Source: Chloroflexota bacterium (GTDB taxonomy: Bacteria; Chloroflexota; Dehalococcoidia; SM23-28-2; RBG-16-64-32). From it: a DNA stretch of 12,995 nucleotides. The DNA is taken from contig VBJS01000034.1 of assembly GCA_005880055.1 (NCBI GenBank), positions 1 to 12,995 of the forward strand, in the 5' to 3' direction. Position numbers and translations under genes: made by a program. Below, piece after piece: positions 7,181-12,891 of this stretch. A model generated the notes under the pieces. The model did not search any database. It was not told the DNA's origin and saw only the letters and a list, made by a program, of their open reading frames with translations. Position 1 is the stretch's first letter. The number at the start of each line of letters is the position of its first letter.

Positions 7181-9808
7181 CTAGCCGCATGAGATGGAAA
7201 CGGAGATGACTCGCGCATCCTCACCAGCCAGTGCCGCGACGGCGCCCCCGGCGTAGTACAGCGGCAGATACAACATCTTCTGCTGAACGGCGTCGGTCAA
7301 ACCGGCTTTGATCCGCATTTCGCCGTGCTCATTCTTGAGAATGACAGTATCGCCTTCCGATATGCCAAGCCCTGATGCGTCTGCGGGGTTTATTTTCACG
7401 GAATCCTCGCGATGTAGACGGTCCGCGTCCGACGAATGAAGTGCTGCCGCTTCATAGCTTGTGTACAGTCCGCGCCCGATCATCAGCCGAAAATCGCCTT
7501 GAGCAGCGGTGGATGGCGGAATCTCGATCGCCTGTCGCTCTGCGCGGTTCGGCCCGAGTCCGTCGATATGCTGCTGAGCGCCGGAATCCATCTCGCGGTA
7601 GCCGGCATCGCGATAAAGCGGAATAACCTGCGATATCTCGTCCATGATCTCGGAGGCCGATTGGTAGCCGATCCTGATCTCGCCCGGCTGCAGACGCTCC
7701 ATGAGTCGTGCGCCCAATTCACTGAGAATACGCCACCCCTGCCGCGCTTCGCCCTGAGGAGACGTGGCCGGATTCATCCGCAACACCCGGCGGTCGGCAC
7801 TCGTGGTGGTGCCCTCCTTGCACCAGGGCGAGGCGTCGGGGAGAGCGACGTGAGCCGGCTTGGTGGTAGCGGTAGGAAGCGAGTCGATTACGGCAAGGAA
7901 GTCCAGCGATTCCAGCGTCCGCATCATGCGGGAACGCCCGGGTGCCAGCATCAGTGGGTTATCGTTCATCACCACAAGCGCCTTCAGCGCACCGTCGGCT
8001 GTTACCTCCTCGAAGGTCAGGCCCGGCGCGGCAGGCAAAGGCCCACCCCATAAGCGTTCCAGCTGTTCCCGAGCTGCCTCATCAGTGAAGTAGCGGTAGC
8101 CGGGTAGGACCTCAGGCGACCCACCCATGTCGCGCAGGCCCCAGACGTTCGCTTCTTGGGGCAGAACGAACAGAGCGTTCGCCGCATCATCGGCCGCGCA
8201 GGCTATGGCGATGTTGGCCAGAGCAGCCGTTACCGCGCGGGTCGCCTCGACGCCAAAATGCGAGAGGCCGTGAACCAGCGAGATCGGTCCGTCCCCGTCT
8301 TGCAGGGTGGCCACAGCGCGGGTGCCCGCTTCCCGAAAACCTTCGGCGAACGAGGGCTGACCACCGCCACCCTCCAAGCCCGCAGCGATCGCGGCCAGCG
8401 CCGCCGCTTCTTCACCCGGCTGAGGCTGCAACCAGACTTCCGCAAAATCGTTCAACTCTCCCCAGAGCGGGCTGACTACGATGAGCCGGGCGTTCTTGCG
8501 CACCACGGCGTCCTTGATGCGTAGCGCCGCCACGTTGTGGCTCGACTCCAGGTCGTCAGCGACGACGAGGATCGTCTTCGAGTCGGCCAGCCGCTCCATG
8601 CTCGCCGGCAGCACTTCGCTGCCGAAGGCGGCGCGCAGGCTGTCGGCCGCCGCCCGCGTGACCGGGCCGGTGCTGGAATCGATGTTGTTTGTCCCCACAA
8701 TGGCTCGGGCGATCTTACCTAGCAGGTAGTTTTCCTCGTTGGTCGCGAACGGTGAACCCAGGAAGCCGATCGCCTGGGGGCCGTGCTCCTCTCGGATCTG
8801 TGCCACGCGGGCGGCAGTGAATTCCAGCGCCTCGTCCCAGCTTGCGGCCTCCTGGCCGCCATTCCGCTTGATCATCGGTGTCTGCGGCCGCTCCGAGTTC
8901 TTGACCGCGTCATAATGGAAGCGCCCGCGCACACAAAGCTGGTCCGCGCTGACGGGGTTGGAGCGGGTGTCGGGCCGCACTATCACGCCACGGCCCTTCT
9001 TGGAGCCGAGGAAGATGGAGCAGCCAACGGAGCATTGAGTGCAGGTAGTGGGCGTCCAGCGTTCCGTCTGGGTAGCGCTCCACTTGTTCGGATGCTCCAT
9101 CAGAGTGGCTGTCGGACAGACGTCGATGCAGGCGCCACAGAAGTCGCAATTCGATTCGTGTACGGGGCCGCCGGCACCGAATTCGATTCGGGTGCTGAAC
9201 CCCCTGCCGGCCAGGGTGATGGCGCCGGTGTGACGGATCTCGTCGCAGGCTCGGACGCAGCGCGTGCAGATGATGCACATCTGCGGATCGAACTCGAGGA
9301 AGGGGTTGGCCTGGTCGGGAGGCGGCTGCGGAAGGTTGTAGTAGGTCCGCTCGTCTCCGTCCCAGGGCTCGTAGCCAGCCATCTCCAGCATCTCGCAGGT
9401 CGTCTGCAGCTCGCACCGGTAGTTCTTGGAGCAGGTCAGGCAGCGGTGCGTGACGAGGTCGTCGCGCAAGCAGGTGTCGCCCGGCTTGCACTTCACCACG
9501 CGGTGGCACGTGAGACAGCGATCAGAGTGATAGGACAGGATCAGCGACAGCACCGCCTGGCGGGTCGAATGTGCCTCGGGGGTATTGACCCGCACGATCA
9601 TGCCGTCGCTCACCTTTGTCGTGCAGGAGAGCTGAAAGCCGCGCATCCCTTCGATTTCGACAATGCAGGTGCGGCAGCCGGCATACGGCGGCAGGCCGTC
9701 GATGTAGCAGAGGTTGGAGATGAAGGTGCCGGAGTTCTTGATGACCTCGACCAGCGGCGCGCCGTCCGGAGCCTCGATCTCGCGGCCGTCGAGCGTTATC
9801 TTCGCCAC
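7181..9808 (-). CDS. nuoG: NADH-quinone oxidoreductase subunit G (iron-sulfur / molybdopterin-fold)
   Basis: An 875-residue NuoG of respiratory complex I, cytoplasmic peripheral arm. Domains in order: a [2Fe-2S] domain with Cys34, 45, 48 and 62; a His-Cys3 site with His94, Cys98, 101 and 107 (N5 type); a second block Cys123, 126, 132 and 138; two ferredoxin clusters (Cys178, 181, 184, 188 and Cys221, 224, 227, 231); a [4Fe-4S] site at the head of the molybdopterin-oxidoreductase fold (Cys256, 259, 263, 292); and a C-terminal molybdopterin-binding-like domain from about 760. It is close to formate dehydrogenase alpha subunits, but the position of their catalytic Cys/Sec-His, after GTNNID (372-377), reads PVTRAAAD, so no formate active site is visible. 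GTG start, three bases after nuoI. An electron-input protein related to FdhA remains the alternative. Confidence 0.88.
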   Translation of the reverse strand: MAKITLDGREIEAPDGAPLVEVIKNSGTFISNLCYIDGLPPYAGCRTCIVEIEGMRGFQLSCTTKVSDGMIVRVNTPEAHSTRQAVLSLILSYHSDRCLTCHRVVKCKPGDTCLRDDLVTHRCLTCSKNYRCELQTTCEMLEMAGYEPWDGDERTYYNLPQPPPDQANPFLEFDPQMCIICTRCVRACDEIRHTGAITLAGRGFSTRIEFGAGGPVHESNCDFCGACIDVCPTATLMEHPNKWSATQTERWTPTTCTQCSVGCSIFLGSKKGRGVIVRPDTRSNPVSADQLCVRGRFHYDAVKNSERPQTPMIKRNGGQEAASWDEALEFTAARVAQIREEHGPQAIGFLGSPFATNEENYLLGKIARAIVGTNNIDSSTGPVTRAAADSLRAAFGSEVLPASMERLADSKTILVVADDLESSHNVAALRIKDAVVRKNARLIVVSPLWGELNDFAEVWLQPQPGEEAAALAAIAAGLEGGGGQPSFAEGFREAGTRAVATLQDGDGPISLVHGLSHFGVEATRAVTAALANIAIACAADDAANALFVLPQEANVWGLRDMGGSPEVLPGYRYFTDEAAREQLERLWGGPLPAAPGLTFEEVTADGALKALVVMNDNPLMLAPGRSRMMRTLESLDFLAVIDSLPTATTKPAHVALPDASPWCKEGTTTSADRRVLRMNPATSPQGEARQGWRILSELGARLMERLQPGEIRIGYQSASEIMDEISQVIPLYRDAGYREMDSGAQQHIDGLGPNRAERQAIEIPPSTAAQGDFRLMIGRGLYTSYEAAALHSSDADRLHREDSVKINPADASGLGISEGDTVILKNEHGEMRIKAGLTDAVQQKMLYLPLYYAGGAVAALAGEDARVISVSISCG

Positions 9809-9811
9809 GGG

Positions 9812-10312
9812 CTAGCGCACGCGGTCGCGCTCGACCGGCTTTCCCAGGTGCAGAGGGATTTCCTCGCCGATGGGAGCCTTCCGGCCGTTGGGGTAGGTGT
9901 GGTCGTGAGTCCGCAGGTGTTGCTGGGCCATCTTCGTGAGCGCATGCTTGTCGCGGTAGAGGTCATCCCAGTTGTACGCGGCGTCGTCCAGCGGCCCGCC
10001 CGCCTGGATGGCTTCGTAGGGGCAGGCCTCGACGCAGAGCGCGCAGTACATACAGAGGCGAAAGTCGATCTCGTAGCGGTCGATGTTGAGGCTGCCATCC
10101 TCGCGCGGCGTCGTCTGCACAAGGATGCAGCCGTCCGGGCAGGCCTGGGCGCAGGTGGAGCAACCGGTGCAGCGCTCCTCAAACCACAAGAGGTTCGTGC
10201 GCGCATTGACGGGGATGGGCCGCAGTTCGTCCGGGTACTGCGTGGTGAAGGGACGGCGGCCCAGGTAGCGCAACGTTACGCTGAGCCCCTTCAGGATCCC
10301 GATGCCGAACAA
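9812..10312 (-). CDS. nuoI: NADH-quinone oxidoreductase subunit I
   Basis: A 166-residue 8Fe-8S ferredoxin-like subunit of complex I that carries clusters N6a and N6b between the NuoG chain and N2 in NuoB. Two complete motifs are visible: Cys48-x2-Cys51-x2-Cys54-x3-Cys58-Pro and Cys87-x2-Cys90-x2-Cys93-x3-Cys97-Pro. The N-terminus FGIGILKGLSVTLRYLGRRPFTTQYP is the typical NuoI amphipathic helix that lies on the membrane. The TTG start is supported by a GGAGG nine bases upstream and by the absence of any ATG or GTG before the in-frame stop at 10379. It is the first gene of a tight nuoI-nuoG pair. Confidence 0.93.
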   Translation of the reverse strand: MFGIGILKGLSVTLRYLGRRPFTTQYPDELRPIPVNARTNLLWFEERCTGCSTCAQACPDGCILVQTTPREDGSLNIDRYEIDFRLCMYCALCVEACPYEAIQAGGPLDDAAYNWDDLYRDKHALTKMAQQHLRTHDHTYPNGRKAPIGEEIPLHLGKPVERDRVR

Positions 10313-10321
10313 GCGCGTGTG

Positions 10322-10326
10322 CCTCC
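10322..10326 (-). promoter_or_regulatory. Ribosome binding site supporting the TTG start of nuoI
   Basis: GGAGG (minus strand) nine bases upstream of TTG 10312. It decides this start, since the upstream in-frame sequence contains no ATG or GTG. Confidence 0.65.
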
Positions 10327-10332
10327 ACCCGC

Positions 10333-10362
10333 ATCCTACGCTCGCGCGAGCGGCTAGTTCAA
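10333..10362 (-). promoter_or_regulatory. Candidate promoter of nuoI-nuoG
   Basis: On the minus strand, TTGAAC (10357-10362) and TAGGAT (10333-10338) are spaced by 18 bases, each matching four of six consensus bases. The TAGGAT lies just upstream of the nuoI ribosome binding site. Moderate to weak match; position is favourable. Confidence 0.35.
10339..10352. promoter_or_regulatory. 14-base perfect palindrome, operator-like
   Basis: CGCTCGCGCGAGCG is a perfect 14-base palindrome occupying the spacer of the candidate nuoI promoter, next to its -10 box. A repressor site is possible but is an inference from position only; GC-rich DNA gives such palindromes by chance more often. Confidence 0.3.
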
Positions 10363-10492
10363 GACTTGGTGAAAGAAATCACGAGCGCGCCGGGCTTAGA
10401 TTACGGTTAGGGGACGTGTGTGGGTCATGGTGAATCCCTGACCCACGGATATCTGGCATGACCGGAGATCCGCTGAGCTGCGATCGTCCAGT

Positions 10493-10593
10493 AATGTAGG
10501 TCGGGGTCTTTAGAGCCCCGACTGCGTTGGGCTCCAGAAACAACGCATTAGACGGACAAGCGCAGTCGGCAGCTAAACCTGCCGACCTACATT
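10493..10593. repeat. REP/BIME-like compound palindromic element
   Basis: A 101-base element bounded by perfect 12-base inverted repeats AATGTAGGTCGG (10493-10504) and CCGACCTACATT (10582-10593). Each end carries a hairpin next to a GTAG: on the left GTCGGGG/CCCCGAC (10500-10506 and 10516-10522), on the right GTCGGCAG/CTGCCGAC (10565-10572 and 10579-10586) followed by CTAC, the complement of GTAG. The centre has a further stem TGCGTTG/CAACGCA (10523-10529, 10541-10547). A GTAG beside a palindrome is the hallmark of REP sequences, which are mobilised by Y1/REP-type (RAYT) transposases; two facing copies form a BIME. No transposase gene is in the window. Confidence 0.7.
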
Positions 10594-10616
10594 GATTCCT
10601 CAGGCCATCCGGCGCC

Positions 10617-11120
10617 CTAGTTCGACGGCACCACGTATTCGCCGCCGGCGGCCTGGTTGGACGACTGGCGCTTCGTCTCCACGCCCTTCGCCTTCCAGAA
10701 CGCCTCGGCGAACTCGTTTGTGAGCTGCAGAAGCTGCTGCGCCGCGTCCATATCGATGTTCTGGCGAGCCTTGGAGGCCGTCTTCATGATTCCATCCACG
10801 AGCTGACCCAGGTTCTCCGGGCTGTTCTCCGGCTTGAAGAAGTCGCCGCGGATGATTCGCACCTCGTGCTTCACCAGTTCGGCGTGCTCTTCTTTGACCT
10901 GCGTGAAGCGGGCGAGCGCGTGCATGTACTTGTCACGCTCGCTCTTCTCCATCGCGCTCGGCGGCTGCAGGTCGTTGATCATCTGGTTCATCCGTACGAC
11001 GGAAAGGGCGGCAAGCTGGGCGAGGTGCGGGTCATATATGCCGCAGGGGATATCGCAGTGGGCGGAAGCATCTTCTGCGGGGAGCAGGCGGTTGAGGAGC
11101 GAGAAAGCGTGACGGAACAT
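10617..11120 (-). CDS. sodN: Nickel-dependent superoxide dismutase precursor
   Basis: A 167-residue NiSOD, which converts superoxide to hydrogen peroxide and oxygen. The nickel hook His21-Cys22-Asp-Ile-Pro-Cys26-Gly-Ile-Tyr29 is intact: after cleavage of the 20-residue leader, His1, Cys2 and Cys6 of the mature protein bind Ni. The rest is a helical bundle, with the family-typical EEHAELVKHEVRIIRGDFFKP region (here about residues 77-97) and a C-terminal AFWKAKG. The leader is the propeptide removed by SodX, not an export signal. ATG 11120 has a strong GGAGGT at 11128-11133, seven bases upstream. The maturation protease gene sodX is divergent and 139 bases away. The C-terminal tail after residue 150 is low-complexity. 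Confidence 0.95.
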   Translation of the reverse strand: MFRHAFSLLNRLLPAEDASAHCDIPCGIYDPHLAQLAALSVVRMNQMINDLQPPSAMEKSERDKYMHALARFTQVKEEHAELVKHEVRIIRGDFFKPENSPENLGQLVDGIMKTASKARQNIDMDAAQQLLQLTNEFAEAFWKAKGVETKRQSSNQAAGGEYVVPSN

Positions 11121-11162
11121 GGGCGAGACCTCCTTCTTTTGTTGTACGTGCTACGTGTCGTT

Positions 11163-11223
11163 CCGCTCATCCTGAGGGCCGAAGTCCGCCAGAGCGGACG
11201 TAGGCGACTCGAAGGACGAGCGG
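11163..11223. repeat. Nested palindromic repeat in the sodN-sodX intergenic region
   Basis: The outer arms CCGCTCATCCT (11163-11173) and AGGACGAGCGG (11213-11223) pair at 10 of 11 positions; inside, GTCCGC (11184-11189) and GCGGAC (11194-11199) form a perfect 6-bp stem with a 4-base loop. The TCATCCTGAG...TCGAAGGA wording resembles dispersed intergenic repeats seen in many bacterial genomes. It fills most of the divergent promoter region, so a regulatory effect is possible. Confidence 0.6.
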
Positions 11224-11237
11224 CGGTACGTCCGCGA

Positions 11238-11243
11238 TAGAAT
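11238..11243 (+). promoter_or_regulatory. Candidate -10 box for sodX
   Basis: TAGAAT at 11238-11243, 16 bases before the sodX ATG, with no recognisable -35. If used, the transcript leader would be only about 10 bases and lack a Shine-Dalgarno, which fits the absence of one before this ATG. Confidence 0.25.
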
Positions 11244-11259
11244 CTACTACACGCCGTCG

Positions 11260-11655
11260 ATGAACCGAAAGACCCGCCGCCTCCTCATTCGCCTCGCCTC
11301 TCGCCTCCCCGGCCTCTATCCGCTGCTAGCGTTCATCACCGGACGCCGGGTAATCGTCCTTGGGTCCAGCATGGCGCCGACGCTACTTCCGGGTGACCGC
11401 TTGGTATTCGACCGGCTGGCGTACCTCCTCCGTCCGCCCGCAGTGGGCGAGGTGGTGCTCGCGCGGCATCAAGCGCGACCCGGGCTGCGCATGATCAAGC
11501 GCGTGGCGCGCAAAGGCCCGGAGGGCTACTGCCTGCTGGGTGACAATCACGACGGAAGTACCGATAGCCGGCAACTCGGCCCCTTCCGTCGCCGCGACAT
11601 CCTCGGTCGCGGATGGCTGGTCTACTGGCCACCTGAGCGGTTCAGGCGGCTATAA
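11260..11655 (+). CDS. sodX: Nickel-type superoxide dismutase maturation protease (S26 signal-peptidase family)
   Basis: A 131-residue member of peptidase family S26, expected to cut the leader of SodN so that its His-Cys hook can bind nickel. The Ser/Lys dyad is visible: Ser37 in GSSMAPTL (35-42) and Lys80 in MIKRV; the conserved box GDNHDGSTDSRQLG is at 94-107. One weakly hydrophobic N-terminal stretch (about 18-36) could be a membrane contact, but the protein is short and lacks the long periplasmic insertions of LepB. Divergent pairing with sodN, the usual partner, strongly supports the assignment. No Shine-Dalgarno precedes ATG 11260. The 3' end overlaps the convergent thioredoxin-like gene by six bases. 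Confidence 0.93.
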   Translation: MNRKTRRLLIRLASRLPGLYPLLAFITGRRVIVLGSSMAPTLLPGDRLVFDRLAYLLRPPAVGEVVLARHQARPGLRMIKRVARKGPEGYCLLGDNHDGSTDSRQLGPFRRRDILGRGWLVYWPPERFRRL

Positions 11656-12153
11656 CCGCGGGTCAGGCGTTAAGCCTGACCGGCCAGCGTTATCGAGCAA
11701 CAGCTGAATTTTTTGCTTCCAAACACCGACATCGAGCCGCGTCCCCTGATCAATCGGCAGCTGGTGCATCCACAAGTCGGGCGCGGCCAAATCCGGGTTA
11801 CCCGGGGCGTAGGCCAGGTAGAGGTCCCATGCCGGATCTACACCCAGCGCCTGACCGACGTGGCGGGAGAGGTGAAGCCCGCCATCCCAGTAGTGCCGGG
11901 CGCGCGGCTCCGCCAACCCGCGCCCGGCAGCGCCCGCCGCGTCCCGGCTGTCCGGCGGTAGCATCGGCACCCAGGCGTAATAGGCGCGCAGACGCTGGTC
12001 GGGAATCGCCCGCAACAGCGCCGCCCCGGCACCCGAGGCGCCCCGAAGGCACATCTCTCACGTCGGCGAGGTGACGAGGAGGATGCGGACGAAGAAGGCG
12101 TCGTCGCAGAACTGCCGGAGAAGCGGCTGGAGACCCGCAGTGATGTCGTCCAT
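11650..12153 (-). CDS. Candidate selenoprotein: thioredoxin-like protein with in-frame TGA (U-x-x-C)
   Basis: Read with one TGA (12058-12060) as selenocysteine, this frame gives 167 residues. ATG 12153 lies 25 bases after the nuoB stop; 28 of the first 31 codons end in G or C, as in neighbouring genes. The peptide before the TGA ends in a beta-strand, FFVRILLVTSPT; then come Sec32-Glu-Met-Cys35, a helix (LRGASGAGAALLRAI) and a strand RLRAYYAWVPMLPPD: the beta-CxxC-alpha-beta order of thioredoxin folds, with Sec in place of the first Cys. Later parts (ARHYWDGG, AWDLYLAYAPG, LWMHQLP) look like a conserved cytosolic thioredoxin-like family. A SECIS-like hairpin follows. Without recoding, translation could only start at ATG 12054, losing the first strand and one redox residue. 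The alternatives are a nonsense mutation or a sequencing error. The C-terminal dozen residues are palindrome-derived. Confidence 0.68.
11661..11681. repeat. 8-bp perfect palindrome at the 3' ends of sodX and the thioredoxin-like gene
   Basis: GGTCAGGC (11661-11668), loop GTTAA, GCCTGACC (11674-11681). It begins six bases after the sodX stop and lies inside the last codons of the opposite-strand gene. No T-tract follows. Its design resembles the hairpins of the 10493-10593 element (stem with a central TTAA/TAAA) but it lacks the GTAG. Confidence 0.55.
12023..12039 (-). promoter_or_regulatory. Candidate bacterial SECIS hairpin
   Basis: On the minus strand GCCTCGG-GTG-CCGGGGC folds into seven pairs (one G-U) with a GUG loop. 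It begins 19 bases after the TGA and its loop begins at the 26th base. Bacterial SECIS elements are stem-loops inside the coding sequence just after the UGA, with a G among the first two loop bases, read by SelB. The layout fits; an alternative stem with a UUCG loop closer to the TGA competes with it. Confidence 0.5.
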
Positions 12154-12177
12154 CGTGCGGAGGCCGTAATGCGGCCG

Positions 12178-12864
12178 TCAGACCGAGCGCCGGGTCGCGA
12201 TGGCGGAGTCCGGCACCCGCTCGTCAGTATAAGGCGGGAAGAGCGACTCGAGCTCGCGGCGCACGGGGTCGCCGTCCGGCAGGTAGCGAGAGAAGTCGCC
12301 CGTCGGCAGTTTCTGGTCGCGCTCCCCGGAGAGCCTCGTGCGCTTGATCTTCTCTTGCAGCAAGATAAGGCCCTGCAGCAGCGACTCCGGCCTCGGCGGG
12401 CATCCGGGGACGTAGACATCGACAGGGATGATGAGGTTCACGCCAGGAAGGGTGCTGTAGCCGTAGGCAAACGGGCCGCCGATGGTGGCGCAGCTGCCCA
12501 TCGAGATGACCCAGCGCGGCTCTGCCATCTGCAGGTAGATGCGGCGGACGGGGACGGCCATCTTCCAGGTGACGGTGCCGGCGACGATCATCAGGTCCGC
12601 CTGGCGAGGAGACGCTCGGAAAAGCTCGGCGCCGAAGCGCGCTATATCGTAGCGGGGCGTGGCGACGGCGATCATCTCGATGGCGCAGCAGGCAAGCCCG
12701 AACATAACCGGCCAGAGCGACGAGCGCCGTGCCCAGTTGACGACGGCTTCAACCGAGCCGAGGAGGATATTCTGTCGGAGTGAGTCTTCCACGGCCTCTT
12801 CGGGGCCGCTCACCTGGACAAGCTGATCGCCCGAATCGCTAACCTTGAGGAGTGTCTCGTCCAT
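12178..12864 (-). CDS. nuoB: NADH-quinone oxidoreductase subunit B
   Basis: The complex I subunit that holds the terminal [4Fe-4S] cluster N2, passing electrons to quinone at the junction of peripheral and membrane arms. From ATG 12864 it has 228 residues. The cluster ligands are all present: the paired cysteines in FGLACCAIEM (Cys59 and Cys60), Cys125 in SMGSCA and Cys155 in VPGCPPRPE. The family motifs YDIARFGAE, RQADLMIVAGT and PRWVISMGSCA are clear. An in-frame GTG at 12873 would add three residues, but GGTGG lies five bases before ATG 12864. The N-terminal 35 or so residues and the C-terminal 50 extend beyond the core. nuoA, nuoC and nuoD are not adjacent; a small thioredoxin-like gene follows in the same frame 25 bases later. 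Confidence 0.95.
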   Translation of the reverse strand: MDETLLKVSDSGDQLVQVSGPEEAVEDSLRQNILLGSVEAVVNWARRSSLWPVMFGLACCAIEMIAVATPRYDIARFGAELFRASPRQADLMIVAGTVTWKMAVPVRRIYLQMAEPRWVISMGSCATIGGPFAYGYSTLPGVNLIIPVDVYVPGCPPRPESLLQGLILLQEKIKRTRLSGERDQKLPTGDFSRYLPDGDPVRRELESLFPPYTDERVPDSAIATRRSV

Positions 12865-12882
12865 GCTCGCCACCGATTGCGA

Positions 12883-12891
12883 ATTGTATCA
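12883..12891 (-). promoter_or_regulatory. Candidate extended -10 promoter of nuoB
   Basis: On the minus strand TGATACAAT (12891-12883) matches the extended -10 consensus TGnTAtAAT at all but one position. No convincing -35 is present, as is usual for extended -10 promoters. The start of transcription would fall near 12876, leaving a leader of about 12 bases before ATG 12864. Confidence 0.45.

Larger units (their letters stand above)
10313..10616. other. Non-coding spacer between sodN and nuoI
   Basis: These 304 bases hold no credible gene. From right to left they contain a REP/BIME-like element (10493-10593), an 8-bp inverted repeat GTGGGTCA/TGACCCAC (10420-10427 and 10439-10446, 11-base loop), and the candidate promoter, palindrome and ribosome binding site of nuoI. 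Confidence 0.7.

Noticed and set aside
8783..10357. Long plus-strand open frame (524 residues) across nuoG and nuoI
   Set aside because: It is the antisense shadow of two clearly recognisable complex I genes; its protein is Val/Ala/Gly/Arg-rich with no recognisable family.
11650..12054. Short 134-residue gene starting at ATG 12054 with no selenocysteine
   Set aside because: It would start directly after the TGA within the redox motif and lose the first beta-strand; the upstream frame shows coding character and fits the fold, so the longer recoded reading is preferred, though the short one cannot be excluded.
11838..12419. Minus-strand open frame of 193 residues spanning nuoB and the thioredoxin-like gene in another frame
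   Set aside because: It is Ser/Arg/Pro-rich frame-shifted translation of two real genes and has no protein-like pattern.
12169..12783. Plus-strand open frame of 204 residues over nuoB
   Set aside because: It is the antisense shadow of nuoB, whose cysteine ligands and family motifs are all intact.
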